From Streptomyces rubellomurinus (GTDB lineage: Bacteria > Actinomycetota > Actinomycetes > Streptomycetales > Streptomycetaceae): a stretch of 64,000 nt of DNA. The notes below the pieces were generated by a model. The model was given only the letters and a program-made list of their open reading frames with translations, searched no databases and was not told where the DNA came from. The stretch spans positions 186,001 to 250,000 of the forward strand of contig NZ_JZKH01000001.1 of the NCBI RefSeq assembly GCF_000961885.1, in the 5' to 3' direction. The position numbers and the translations under genes are program-made. Below are positions 9,755-20,300 of this stretch, piece after piece. Every line of letters starts with the position of its first letter. Positions within the stretch are counted from its first letter, which is position 1.

Positions 9755-11295
9755 ACCTGGTCCTTCATGGGTGCAGGGGCGCCGGGACGGCGGGGCGAGG
9801 GAATAGGACGGGCTGCGGGCGGACCTCCCGTGGCGTTGGCCGGGTCGGCCCGCACGCTCAGCACGAGGAAGTCAGATCCTCCGAACCGCTGGTCATCCAG
9901 CTCCACGCCGTCGTCGATCGCCACAACCGACTCCCTCCCTTCGGCCAGCCGGGAGACGGGGATGTTGCGGAAGAGCTCCTGGACACGTAGCGCGACCAGC
10001 TGATCGGTCCCCCACCGCTGGCTCGCGCCTGGCGGGTTGAGCCGTGCTTGCTGCAGGAGCGAGGACAGGCGTACCCCCGCCGCCGGCACGCCGGCGAGGA
10101 TGTCTGCCACGTCCTGCTCCTGTTCTGCGGTGAACAGAGGTTCGTCGGCTGATTCGTCCCATTCATGATCGGTTTGAACCACAGCCGGCTCCAAAGGCTG
10201 AATCTCGGTGACCCGGCACAGTGCGGCGAAGAAGTCGGGGAGGTAGAGCACGTGCGGGCGCTTGGAGCCGAAGGCCGCGCGGGTGAAGGCCGCCAGCGGC
10301 CCGATCGCAGTGTCTATCGGCAGCTCGAGGACCGGCCGCAGCAGCTGGTCCTCGAGGTGAACCCGTGTGTGCAGCGCGGGTACGACGAACACCTGCCGGT
10401 CCTGCTGTCGGCGGAACTCCGAGCCGAGCTCCATCAGCAAGGTGGTGAGCCCCGCGTGGCGGTCGAGGCAGTCGGCGAGCACGGCGCCCAGATCGATCAG
10501 CTGCTGGCGCTTCTGCTCGTCCTCGGTGATTGCGAGCAGCTCGCCCGCCCGCTGCTGCATGGCAGTCTCGGCATCGGAGCGCGCCTTGACATGCTCGAGG
10601 GCGAGTTCGACCTCCTCGTCGACCTGGTCCGCCCAGCTGATGGCGCGTACGCTGCGCTGCATGGCGGCCCTCCAGTCGGTGAGCTGCTTCGCGTAGCGCA
10701 AGCTCTGTCGGCGGGCGTGCAGTGCCGCCTGCAACGCGTCCTCGATGCGGGCCCGCTTCAGCATCGCAGTCAGTCGGGCCTCGGCCGCGATCTGCGCCGA
10801 TGCGACGTCGATGTCGATCGCGTGGAGGAGGACATTGATCGCGGCCTCGGTCACCACCAGTGCGGCACGCCCGACCTCGTCGGGCACCTCCCTGAGGATC
10901 TGGAACGGGAAGTCCCTTACGGAGAAGCCTTCTTCGTCGAGGGTGCCGATGGGCTGTCGGAACGCACGGTCACGCTCCTCGACGTTGATCAGTCGCTCGG
11001 TGATCCACGTACCAACGGCCTCACGCTCGCTCTCTGTCCCTTCGGGCACCTGCAGAGCCGCGTATCGTGCGACTTCCTTAGCCACGGCCTCCTGGCGAAC
11101 CATCGTGCCCATGTCGCTGCTCAGAGCGACGAAGTCGACGGCCGCCAGAGCCAGTTCTGCGAGCCGGTAGCCGTGCCAGCCTCGCTCAGTCTTCGCCTTG
11201 CTGGAGTCGAGGCCGACGATCGGGCGAACCACAGCCAGCGCTTTCATCCGTGCGGTCAGGCTCTCGTAGGCCGCAGTCGGTTCCTCGAAGAACAC
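9751..11295 (-). CDS. jetA: Wadjet JetA, kleisin subunit
   Basis: JetA bridges the two SMC heads (MukF/kleisin role). The 514-aa protein begins with a helical, winged-helix-like region (LTARMKALAVVRPIVGL). Long helices follow (RLTAMLKRARIEDALQAALHARR and neighbours, coiled-coil-like), and then a C-terminal region with a predicted winged helix around STPGLV-free segments such as RWGTDQLVALRVQELFR. It is the first gene of the operon, with a low-GC region directly upstream that probably holds the promoter. The ATG at 11295 gives MFFEEPTAAYESL and is preceded by the purine-rich AAGGGGG ribosome-binding sequence. The assignment depends on operon context plus the all-helical composition. I am confident of the system and less of the exact Wadjet subtype. 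Confidence 0.87.
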   Translation of the reverse strand: MFFEEPTAAYESLTARMKALAVVRPIVGLDSSKAKTERGWHGYRLAELALAAVDFVALSSDMGTMVRQEAVAKEVARYAALQVPEGTESEREAVGTWITERLINVEERDRAFRQPIGTLDEEGFSVRDFPFQILREVPDEVGRAALVVTEAAINVLLHAIDIDVASAQIAAEARLTAMLKRARIEDALQAALHARRQSLRYAKQLTDWRAAMQRSVRAISWADQVDEEVELALEHVKARSDAETAMQQRAGELLAITEDEQKRQQLIDLGAVLADCLDRHAGLTTLLMELGSEFRRQQDRQVFVVPALHTRVHLEDQLLRPVLELPIDTAIGPLAAFTRAAFGSKRPHVLYLPDFFAALCRVTEIQPLEPAVVQTDHEWDESADEPLFTAEQEQDVADILAGVPAAGVRLSSLLQQARLNPPGASQRWGTDQLVALRVQELFRNIPVSRLAEGRESVVAIDDGVELDDQRFGGSDFLVLSVRADPANATGGPPAARPIPSPRRPGAPAPMKDQV

Positions 11296-11329
11296 TGGCA
11301 GGGCCCCCTTCCGTAGATGGCCGACACGA

Positions 11330-11395
11330 GGGCCAAGCTAGAGGGAGGGTCTGACAATACGTCATATTCGAACTGTCAAACGATTATTTTCGGCA
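11330..11395 (-). promoter_or_regulatory. Probable promoter/operator of jetABCD
   Basis: An unusually AT-rich patch for this window sits 35-100 bp upstream of jetA. On the minus strand it contains TTGACA (11379-11374), which pairs as a TGACA/TGTCA inverted repeat with the sequence about 17 nt further down. No well-spaced -10 box is obvious, so the inverted repeat may be an operator rather than part of the promoter. Confidence 0.4.
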
Positions 11396-11518
11396 GCTGA
11401 ATCCTCCTGCCGGTCGGTGCCCGAGCCAGTAGAAGTCGACTTGGAAGCGGCCCACAATCCAAATGGGTAGGCCAGCACCGCGGGTCCCGCACGTCGCGTC
11501 CTGGTGGAACGGTCGAGT

Positions 11519-12025
11519 TCACTCTGCTCGGAGCGAAAACCTGACTGGTTCGGACAGGACGGCTTTCGCCGATTCGAGGTCCGCCATCCTGGTCGCGAGT
11601 GTGGCCATGGCCAGGCGTTCCGGGAGGGCCTCGTGGAGCTTCAGGCCGCGCATGGCTTTCACGTCGATGTCGGGCAGGCACAGGCGTGAGACGGCGTCCG
11701 CCGCTGCCGTCTTCCACATCTGCGGGGTGAGGTCGGTGCGTAGGCGCAGGTATTCGTCGGAGAAGCGCTGGCGTTCGTCGGTGAGGCCGGCGAGGGTGGC
11801 GTTGGCGCGGTAGCCGGCCCAGGTCCACCAGCGGATGTCGTCGCCGGCTCGGGTGATGACGGTGCCCCCGGGGTGGACGGTGTCGACGTTCTGCTCCCGC
11901 ACGTGGGCGAGTTGCTGGGTGGCTCGGCGGGTAAGTTTGACCGGCGGGTCGGTGCCGAGCAGGACGTCGCGGGCGGACTGGTTGAGTGCGTAGGAGGTGC
12001 CGCTGCCCCGGTCGGTGCTGAGCGC
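11519..12025 (-). pseudogene. C-terminal remnant of a large DEAD/DEAH (Lhr-like) helicase
   Basis: Directly after the stop of the UvrD-type gene, and in the same frame, coding character continues without a start. It runs ALSTDRGSGTSYALNQSARD, then VKLTRRATQQLAHVREQN, then VHPGGTVITRAGDDIRWWTW and AGYRANATLAGL, and closes with helices ending SLRAE. The 'V..DG..RWWTWAG.RANATL' segment is typical of the C-terminal region of large Lhr-like helicases. The helicase core is absent, so this is a 3' fragment of about 168 codons. A stand-alone product from the GTG/ATG near 11902 (127 aa) cannot be excluded. The exact junction at the UvrD stop marks a recombination boundary. Confidence 0.65.
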
Positions 12026-14368
12026 TCAGTGGATCGGCAGGAACGGGCTGGGGGCACCGTGCCAGGAGATCAGTAGTGCGTCGCGGGCACGGGTCGCGGC
12101 CACGAAAAGCAGGTTGCGGCTCTGCTTCAGTTCCCGCTCGTAGCGCTTGGAGTCGGTGTGCGCGAACTTCTCGATCAGTGCCGTGCGCGGCAGGATGCCG
12201 TCGCTTGCGCCGACGATGGCAAGCTTCTGGTACTCCAGGCCCTTGAACCGGTGCATGGTGCCGATGTGTACCTCGCCACCGCCTTGCGGACCGTCCTTGG
12301 TGAGGGTCGCGGTGGTGATGCCGTGCTTCAGTGAGAGATCGGCGGCGACGCGGCCGGCCATGTCGCCGTCTGCAACGCAAACGGCCATGGCGCCGCTGGG
12401 GTCGCGAACGGTGCCGTCCTCGCCGGGGCGGGTGATCTCCTCGCGCCACAGCTTCAGTCTGGCGGCGAGCCGGGTGATCTCGTCGTCCCAGTCCATGCAG
12501 GCGACGAATTCCGGTGCCGGGCCCCGAAGCAGGGAGTGGTAGCCGCTGAGGTTCTCGGTGCCGTCGTCGAGGTCGTCGTAGGTGGAGTCGCCGACGACCT
12601 TGGCGGCCTGGTCGAGGATCTCCTGGGTTGTGCGGTAACTCAGGGTCAGTTTGGAGGCCTTGCCCCGGATGTTGATCCCGACGGTGGAGAGGGTGACCTG
12701 GCGGTCGTAGATCCGCTGGTGGGTGTCCCCGGCAATGAAGAGATCGTTCGGACCAGGGGCGGCCATCGCGCGCAGCATCTTCCAGTGGGCGGCGCTGAGG
12801 TCCTGGGCCTCGTCGACGACGATGTGCTGGTAGCGGTGACGGAGGTAGCGGATCGCGGAGCTGTTGTCGTCGAGGTGCTTCAGGTCTCCGCCCCCGATCT
12901 CTGCCTTGCGGTCGGCGCGCTCCCGGATCTTGCGGGCGCGCTCCATCTCGTAGCGCGCGGCCCGTTCCGCGGACTGCGCCCAGGTTTCGCGCTTCATGCT
13001 GTTCAGGCGCAGGGTGAACTGTTCCAGCAGCTGCCAGACGCTTCCGCGTTCGGGGCGGGTGAGGGCGCGGCCCATGCCCGGGCGCCGGGCCTTGAAGTAG
13101 TCCTGCCGGGTGGCGAGCGACTGGCCCAGGATCACCTGTTCCCACTCGTCGAAGAGGAATTCCGTGTCCCAGCGCCGTTGCGGGTCATGCTCGAAGAGGA
13201 TCTCGCCGAGGACTTCCTTTGCCTGGGCGTCGCCGATGAGCGAGCGCTGGGCGCCGGCGGCGCTGTTTTCATTGAGGACGCCCTGGGCGAGGATGTCGAT
13301 GTGCTTGATGTCCACGCGGGCGAGCAGGTCAGGGGTGATCAGCGAGCTGAGCCGGGACCGGAGGTCAGCGGTGAGGTTCTTGGTGTAGGTGGTCAGAAGG
13401 ATCGGCTTGTCCCGGCCAGGCTGGAGCTGGGCGGCGAGCCGGGCGGTGCGGTGCAGCGCGACGATGGTCTTGCCAGTGCCGGGGCCTCCGCTGACCCGGG
13501 CCGCACCGCTGTAGTTCCGCTCGACGATCTTGCGTTGCGTGGGGTGGAGGTAGACCTTCCAGGCCCGGAAGTCACCCTCGGCGAGCACGTTGCGAAGGTC
13601 GTCGTCGACAGTGGTGACGGCGGTACGGATGAGGGCGGCGCCCATGTCGTCCTCGAAACCTGGTTCGAGGACCGTGGCGGCGGGCCGGGTGATCTCGTTC
13701 TCCACCTCCTCGACGCTCATGCCGGCGCCCAGGCCAGTGAGCACTTCGGCGGTGAGGCGCGGTGCGCCGGCGACGAGCTGGTCGAGTTCGTCGTCGCTGG
13801 TGACCAGGAGGGACACCTCGACCAGGGCTTCCGCGACGCCGAGACGGCGGAGGTCGTCGGCGGTGCAGGCGGCGAGCAGCGGCACCGCGGACGGTTCGGC
13901 GTCAGGGGTCGAAACGGCGGCAAACTCGGGTACGGCAACGGGCTCGCGTACAGCAGCGGCCTCCAGCGGAACCCGCTCCGCCGGGTCGGGCGTGAGCTGG
14001 ATGCCTGCCCGCTTGAGCACGCTCTGGCCGACGACGCCGAGGTCGACGAATTCGATTTCGCCGGTGACCCGGTTAATGGCGACGCTGAGCTCTTCGTAGA
14101 CGTGCTTGCGGTGCCGCACGGCAACGACGAGCCATTGCTCGACGCCGTCCGGGCCCACGCCGGCGGGAGCCAGGAGGGCGCGGTACGAGGGGTCGATCTT
14201 GGCGTGGTAGATGCGGCGGTCGCCCTTAAGCGGCTTGAGGTCGAGCTTAGGGTGCCCCGGATCGTTCCGGAACAGGTGGCAGAAGTCGTAGAACTTCGTC
14301 TTGACCGACGAGTCCATCTTGTAGAGCTCGTTCTCGGCCTTCTGATAGAGGCTCAGGCGTGCTGTCAT
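12026..14368 (-). CDS. UvrD/Rep-type helicase with N-terminal RelE-like domain, 780 aa
   Basis: This is a superfamily 1 helicase of the putative defence operon. Residues 1-95 resemble a RelE/ParE-type toxin fold (YQKAENELYKMDSSVKTKF, YHAKIDPSYRALL, VVAVRHRKHVYEEL). The helicase core has a P-loop GGPGTGKT (294-301), motif II IVVDEAQDLS, motif III LFIAGDTHQRIY, motif IV LTLSYRTTQEIL, motif V IGTMHRFKGLEYQ and motif VI NLLFVAATRARDALLI, so it should be an active ATPase. Its ATG overlaps the upstream helicase stop (ATGA), making it last in the operon. The RelE-like domain in such fusions may bind RNA or ribosomes, or be a structural relic; the catalytic residues cannot be judged here. The stop at 12026 coincides with a junction to another helicase remnant. 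Confidence 0.85.
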   Translation of the reverse strand: MTARLSLYQKAENELYKMDSSVKTKFYDFCHLFRNDPGHPKLDLKPLKGDRRIYHAKIDPSYRALLAPAGVGPDGVEQWLVVAVRHRKHVYEELSVAINRVTGEIEFVDLGVVGQSVLKRAGIQLTPDPAERVPLEAAAVREPVAVPEFAAVSTPDAEPSAVPLLAACTADDLRRLGVAEALVEVSLLVTSDDELDQLVAGAPRLTAEVLTGLGAGMSVEEVENEITRPAATVLEPGFEDDMGAALIRTAVTTVDDDLRNVLAEGDFRAWKVYLHPTQRKIVERNYSGAARVSGGPGTGKTIVALHRTARLAAQLQPGRDKPILLTTYTKNLTADLRSRLSSLITPDLLARVDIKHIDILAQGVLNENSAAGAQRSLIGDAQAKEVLGEILFEHDPQRRWDTEFLFDEWEQVILGQSLATRQDYFKARRPGMGRALTRPERGSVWQLLEQFTLRLNSMKRETWAQSAERAARYEMERARKIRERADRKAEIGGGDLKHLDDNSSAIRYLRHRYQHIVVDEAQDLSAAHWKMLRAMAAPGPNDLFIAGDTHQRIYDRQVTLSTVGINIRGKASKLTLSYRTTQEILDQAAKVVGDSTYDDLDDGTENLSGYHSLLRGPAPEFVACMDWDDEITRLAARLKLWREEITRPGEDGTVRDPSGAMAVCVADGDMAGRVAADLSLKHGITTATLTKDGPQGGGEVHIGTMHRFKGLEYQKLAIVGASDGILPRTALIEKFAHTDSKRYERELKQSRNLLFVAATRARDALLISWHGAPSPFLPIH

Positions 14369-17300
14369 CGTGCGGCACTCGGTTCGTGGGAGTCGGAGGC
14401 GGAGTCGGGGCGGTCAGTGGCATCAGGGAGGGCGGCGAGCAGGTCGTCGAGCCGGTCGAGCCATTCGTCAGCGGAGCGTACGGTGAAGTCCGCGTCGCGG
14501 TAGGCCTGCCAGGTCCTGTGGTTCTCCTCGTCGTCGCCGTCGTACGGCCCGGCCATGATGGCGATCCGCAGCCCCTCGTCGGCCCAGACGAGGTCGGCGA
14601 GCCAGCCGCGGTCACCGAGTTCGTAGCCGTAAACGGGTGCCCGCTTGCCTCGGTCGGCCAAGGCGTGGGCGAGGCGGGCGAGCGGAGCGTCGGGTTCATC
14701 CTCGTCCAGGTAACCGAGGATCTCCCGGTCCCACAGCAGGTCCCGCAGGGCGGCCTCGAGCGGGGTCTCGTCCAGCGGTTCGGCCGCTGTGGGCTGCTGT
14801 GCCCGCTCGCCCTCGCCGTACTGGACGACCAGGGATTCGAGTTCGCCGATCCCGCCGAATGCTTTGAGCATGCCGAGGTCGAACAGGCCGGCGCTGGAGG
14901 TGGTGAGCTGGACGCCGTCGCCACCGGCGTGGGTGAGGAACTGCAGCAGGTTGGACCACTGGAGCCAGGCTCGCCACCTTGCCTTGTGCTCGGGGGTACC
15001 GAGCTGGTCGGTCTCCGTGTCGTCGAGGCACACCAGCGCCGTCCAGCGACCGGTGGTGCCATCAACCATGAAGGCGACGGGCAGTCCGGACCGGTCGCTG
15101 GCCTGGAACAGGTTGACCGTCCCGCCCCCGGTCACAGGGGCCGGGTCGATGCCGCCGGTCCGCCCCCAGGCTTCAAGGAGCGTCCCCAGCGTCCGGTGTG
15201 CCTCCTCCGCAGAGCCGTTGCCGACGAGCGCCATGGGGTTGGCACCGAGCAGTCCGCCTACGACGGATGCGGCCCGCCTGCCCCAGGCGGCGTCATCGGG
15301 GCTGCGCAGGTAGGCGAGGAGCTGGCTCATCGGGTCGAGGAAGGCAGTCGAGTCCAGGTCGTCCTCGCAGTGGTCGGCATGCAGCTGCTTGGCCACCGCT
15401 CGGGCGCTGTGCTCGTACGGCGGCCACACTGGGTCGGCTGCATCGCGGTCCCCCTTGTGCACGCCTATCTGCTGTTCGAATGCGGCCAGGTCGTCCCACG
15501 TGAGCTGGAAGACGGCACGCCCCTTCGCTCGCAGCCGGTTTCGCTTGTCCGCGTCACCCGCGAGCCGATTGTGGCGGCGGGAGGCGTGGAAGCGGCGGCC
15601 GTCGAGGTACACCGTCACCTTCCGCTTGGGGCCTTCGGTGCGTTCGAAGGTGAAGTCGGTGCGGGTGAAGCCCTCGCTGCGCTGCGCGGTGAGGCGCCAG
15701 CCGTGAACCGTGGTCGAGTCCTTGAGTCGGAGGTACCCGCTGTTGTCACCGCTCTCGTCGAGCGAAGCGTCGCTGTCCCGCTTCTCGGCCCAGGCCCGCA
15801 GCACGGTGAGGAAGCGTGCCTCGAGATCGGACTCGACCTGTCCGTCCAGCCCGATCTGGTCGGTGTTGCCGACCTCCTGGGTGGTCCAGGCGTCGGTGTT
15901 CCGGCCGAGGAGGTCGTCGAGGATCTCCAGCGCCGCCTGCCGGGACACGGTCTCGATGCGCCGTTCTTCGGTGTAGCGGTACAGGCAGCGGTGACAGGCG
16001 GGCCGGTTCTCCTGGACGCACGGGCAGTCGACGAGCACGGTCCGCGCGTCTTCCAGGACCTGGCGGAAGGCGGCCGGGGTGGTGAGCCGGTCGAGGTAGC
16101 CGGTGCCGTGCGGAAGCCGGTCGTAGAGGACGAGGAAGTGCCTCGTCTCCTCGGTGTCACGATCGGGCATGGTGGCGAGGCAGGAGTCAAGGTGCTGCGG
16201 GTCGCCGCCGAAGGCACGGTCGACGCCGAGCCGCAGGGCGGCCTGGAAGGAGTACACCTTCTCGTCGACCAGAACGGTCGCCGCGGGGAGCAGGATGCGC
16301 AGCGCCTCGGTCTCCAACTCGTGGGCGAGCAGTACCTGTTCCTGCGGCACCGTCTTCGTGCCGCGCCGGTGGGGACACCAGGGCGTGTGGTGCTTGAGGG
16401 CGCGCTGGCGGTTGGCAGAGATGTCGACGGCGTCGCGGTCGTCGTCGAACACCGGTTGCCCGTCCGCGCTCGCCGCGCCGCATGCGGTGCACACCTGGAA
16501 GGACGCGATCCGTACGGGCCGCCCGGCGAGCTGGTCGCCCTCCTGGGCGCCGATCCTGAGCGGCCCGACGTTGACCCGGCGGATCACGGCCCGCCGCGTG
16601 TAGTCGACACCGAACACCTGACTGGTATGCCGCCAGGAGGTCCTGGCCACGAAGTCGCCGGGTGCGATATCGACCATGTCGACGACGCTGTAGAACCGCC
16701 GGTCACGGTCGTCGCTCTCGTCTCCAATGCGGGCGTCCTCGCGCTTGGCGCGGGCGGTGACCGTGGTCGGCTGGACGATCTGCCACAGGCTGCCGGAGTC
16801 GGCGATGCCGGCGTCCCCGCAGCGTGGGCAGGGTGAGATGTCGTGCTCGGCGTTGTGCGTGCGCACGTGGCCGCAGGAAGGGCAGAACCGCCAGTAGCGC
16901 CAGTCCTGTTCCTCGCCCGTGACGATGTCGATGCCGGTGATGCGGTGCTTGTAGCCCTCCGCGTAGAAGGTGTTGCCGGGCGCGAGTTCGGCGATGGCGA
17001 AGGAACGCGGCCGTTCGTAGATGTACGACTTCGACTTGTACTGCTCCTGCCCTGTGCCGGCCTTCCCCTCCGACCAGTAGAGCGTGGCCGACAAGGTGGT
17101 CGTCGAGTCGATCAGTGCGTAGTTCGGGAGCAGCCCGAGATCGCACAGGACGCTCTGGGCGGGCTGGCGCAGCCGGGCCCCGCCCTTCTTCGACAGTGCC
17201 CGCGCCTCGGCCTCCAACTCGGCCTTCGTCCGGGCCTGTTCCTCGTCGCCGTCCTTCAGCTCGTCGATGGCCGACCGGATCATACGGATGCGGTCGCGCA

Positions 17301-20300
17301 GCTTCTGGCTCTCGCGCTCCCAGGTCCGCTCAGCACGCTCGACCGCGCTGCGCAGGCGGCGCGTCGCGTACTTCGTTAGTTCGGCCCGGGCGTTCTCGCT
17401 GACGCCGGACGGGAAGAGGTCGAGGAAACCGCGGACCAGTTCCTCGCCGTTGGCGAGGGCGGCGGCGGCGAAGTCCTCTAGGTACCCGGACGGGCCGAAC
17501 AGTTCGTCCACCCGGCGCGGCAGCGCGGCCAGCGGCCTGCCGTCCTCGCGCAGCAGCCGTCCGCGGGCTGCGAGGTCGAGCAGGTGGGCGGTGTACTGGC
17601 GGCGCAGGATCTCGACGGCCGACAGGTACGAGCCGGGCGGCACGATCTCTCCGTCGATCATGTCGCGCGGCCGGTCCAGGAAGTACAGGTCGCGGCGCGA
17701 GCGGTCCGGGATGGTGAGCAGGAACGCGTTGCCGGTACGGCGGCCGGCCCGGCCCGCCTGCTGGGTGTAGTTGGCGGGACGGCGTGGCAGGGCCCCGAGC
17801 ACGACGGCCGACAGGTCGCCGATGTCGATGCCCATCTCCAGGGTCGGGGTGCAGGAGAGCACGTTGGGGTCGTTGAAGCCCTCACCCTTGCGGAACGCCG
17901 CCTCGACGCGTTCGCGCTTCGCTCGGGAAAGAAGTCCGGTGTGCTCCGCGGTGATCACCTGGAAGGTGCCGGCCCGCCGGTAGAGGCCCCGGTAGTAGTC
18001 GTCGCGGTAGTCCCGGTCGCGGTCGTGCCGGTCGATGGTCTCCTGCCAGCGGTCGCCGGCGACGAGCCGCCCGGAGGCACAGCGGTACGCGCGGCAGGGC
18101 TGGTCGTGGTACTGGGCCAGCAGCGACGGGTGCACGGTCTGTTCCCAGAAGCACTTGGGGCAACGCACGTACGCGCTGTTGACCTGCTCGTCGGAGAGCA
18201 ACTGGATCTGCACGGCGCCGGGCTGGAGTCCGTAGATCCGGGCCGCCGAGTCGCCCGGCGTACGGACCGCGAGCAGTCCGGCGTCGGCGAGCCGCGGCAG
18301 CAGGCGGAGCCAGAACTCGTCCGCCTGCTCGCGCGTCAGGCCGAGGCAGCGCTGCGCCCACGTCTCGTACCAGGACAGGCGCCCAGCCGCGACGTCGAAC
18401 TCACTGTTGGGCTTCGGCTTGGCGAGCAGGAAGGCCGGGGCGGAGACGCCCTTGGGGAAGGCCTTCATGCCGGGCGGGCGGCCACCCCAGATGAAGAACC
18501 GGCTGGTCCCCGCCTCGTCGAGGTATTTCCCCAGCCAGCGGTGACCGATTGCGCCACGGGTGCGCATCCGGTCGAGGAAGCCCCGCAGGAAGGCGAGGTA
18601 GCGGTCGTCGTCGTACTCGACGATGGCAATGCCTCGGTCCGCCGTCTCCTCGTGGGCCGTGCGGACGAGCGCGATCGCGGCGGGCGCGTCGGGGATCTCG
18701 GCGAAGGCCGCGGCGGTGCGGGTGAGTTCGAGGGTGCGACCGTTGCGGGAGCGGTGGCCGAACTCCATCACCGCCTCGAAAGCGAACCGCTCGCCGATCA
18801 AGTCCCAGGTCCGCTTGTCCCCGCCACGGCCGGCACCCGACAGCAGGCGGGCCACCCCCGCGTCGTCATGCAGATCGGGCGGGACAACGGCGGCCAGGGT
18901 CTCACGGTCGGTGGTGGCTTCGACCACGTCGGCCACCAGGTCGTTGAGCGCGGTGGGCCGGTGCTCGTTCAAGTGCTTGGTGAACAGGGCGCGCAGGGAG
19001 AACGTGTAGGAACGGGAAGCGACGAAGCCGGCCCGGTGCGCGGCGTCCTGCACTGAGTCGTTGAACATCAACGTCTTGGTCTCACGCTGCTTCTTGTCCA
19101 TCTCGCCGCCGGTGAACAGCTGAGTGACGGAGGCGGCGGCGAGCGCGGCGGCACCAGTACCGAGGAAGCGGATCGCGTTGTGGGTGCCACAGGCCGGGCA
19201 CCAGTCGTCCTGTGCCGCGCGCTCGGCGCGCTCGCCCAGTTGAACGAGGACGAACGCCGCATCCGCGCCTCGCGGTCGGGGATCGCCCTCGGCGGTGTAG
19301 TCGTCGATCGGATCCGGCAGCCGCAGCCGGCGGTCGGGGCCGTCCAGCACCATCAGGACGCCCGCACCTCCGGTGGTCAGCGACCGCTGGGCCGCCCGGT
19401 CCATCGCGGCCCGGCCACTTCCCTCCATAGCCTCCTTGTCGGTGGCCGCGATCAGGGCACGGATCTTCGCCTTGTCAGCGGTCACCGAAGCACGTCGGAT
19501 CTTGTGGGACTCGAAGCTCAGCTCCTCGTCGTCCGACTCGGGTGCCAGCACCGACCAGCCGGAGCGACCGCACTCGCGGCAGTACACAGCCGGCAGGAAC
19601 AACCTGGTCTCGCGGGGACCAGTGGTGTCCGGCGTCGTCCGCGGCTGCGCCTGCGCCCCGGCCGCGTCCCACGCGAAGGATGCCTGCGGCCAGGGCTGGA
19701 CACCGCGCAGCATCCGCGTCACCGACCGCGCCCACTGGTGCACCTCCACCTGCACCAGCGGACGGCCGGTCCCGGCGGGCTCGTCCGGATCCCGGGCGAC
19801 GGACAGCAGGGCGACGAACCGCGCCAGCGCGACGGCCGCCACCTCCGGCCGGGTCGTGATCGCCTCGTCCCAACTCGCGGCCCCGCTGCGCCGCATGACG
19901 TCCAGGACCTCGTCGTACGTGCGCACCGAGCCGTCGAACGCGGACAGGACGGCGTAGGTGAGCCGGTTCCGCTTGAGCGCCGCGCCCAGTTCCCGGACAT
20001 CGATCGGGCCGGACGCGTCGAACCGGCTCCCAGTGACGGCCTCGGCGAACGCGGCCAGCGCCGCCGAGCCCGAGGCGGGGTCGGGAAGCGTGGTGAGCGC
20101 TTCGGGCGGGGGCACCCGGCCGGGAAGGAACCTGGCGTCTGGGGCCGCTTCGTCGAGCATGAACCCGTCGACCGTGAGCCGGTCCTCGCCGACGATGGCA
20201 TCCTCGGTGAACTCGGTGCCGAAGACGTGCGCGGCGACGTCGAGCAGCTGGCGCACCCCGTCCGCGTCGGTGCCGGACGCGAGGGTCGCGGAGGTGGCGA

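Noticed and set aside
11376..13145. 589-codon minus-strand open frame
   Set aside because: It is another frame of the UvrD gene and helicase remnant. Its translation is almost only Arg, Pro, Gly and His.
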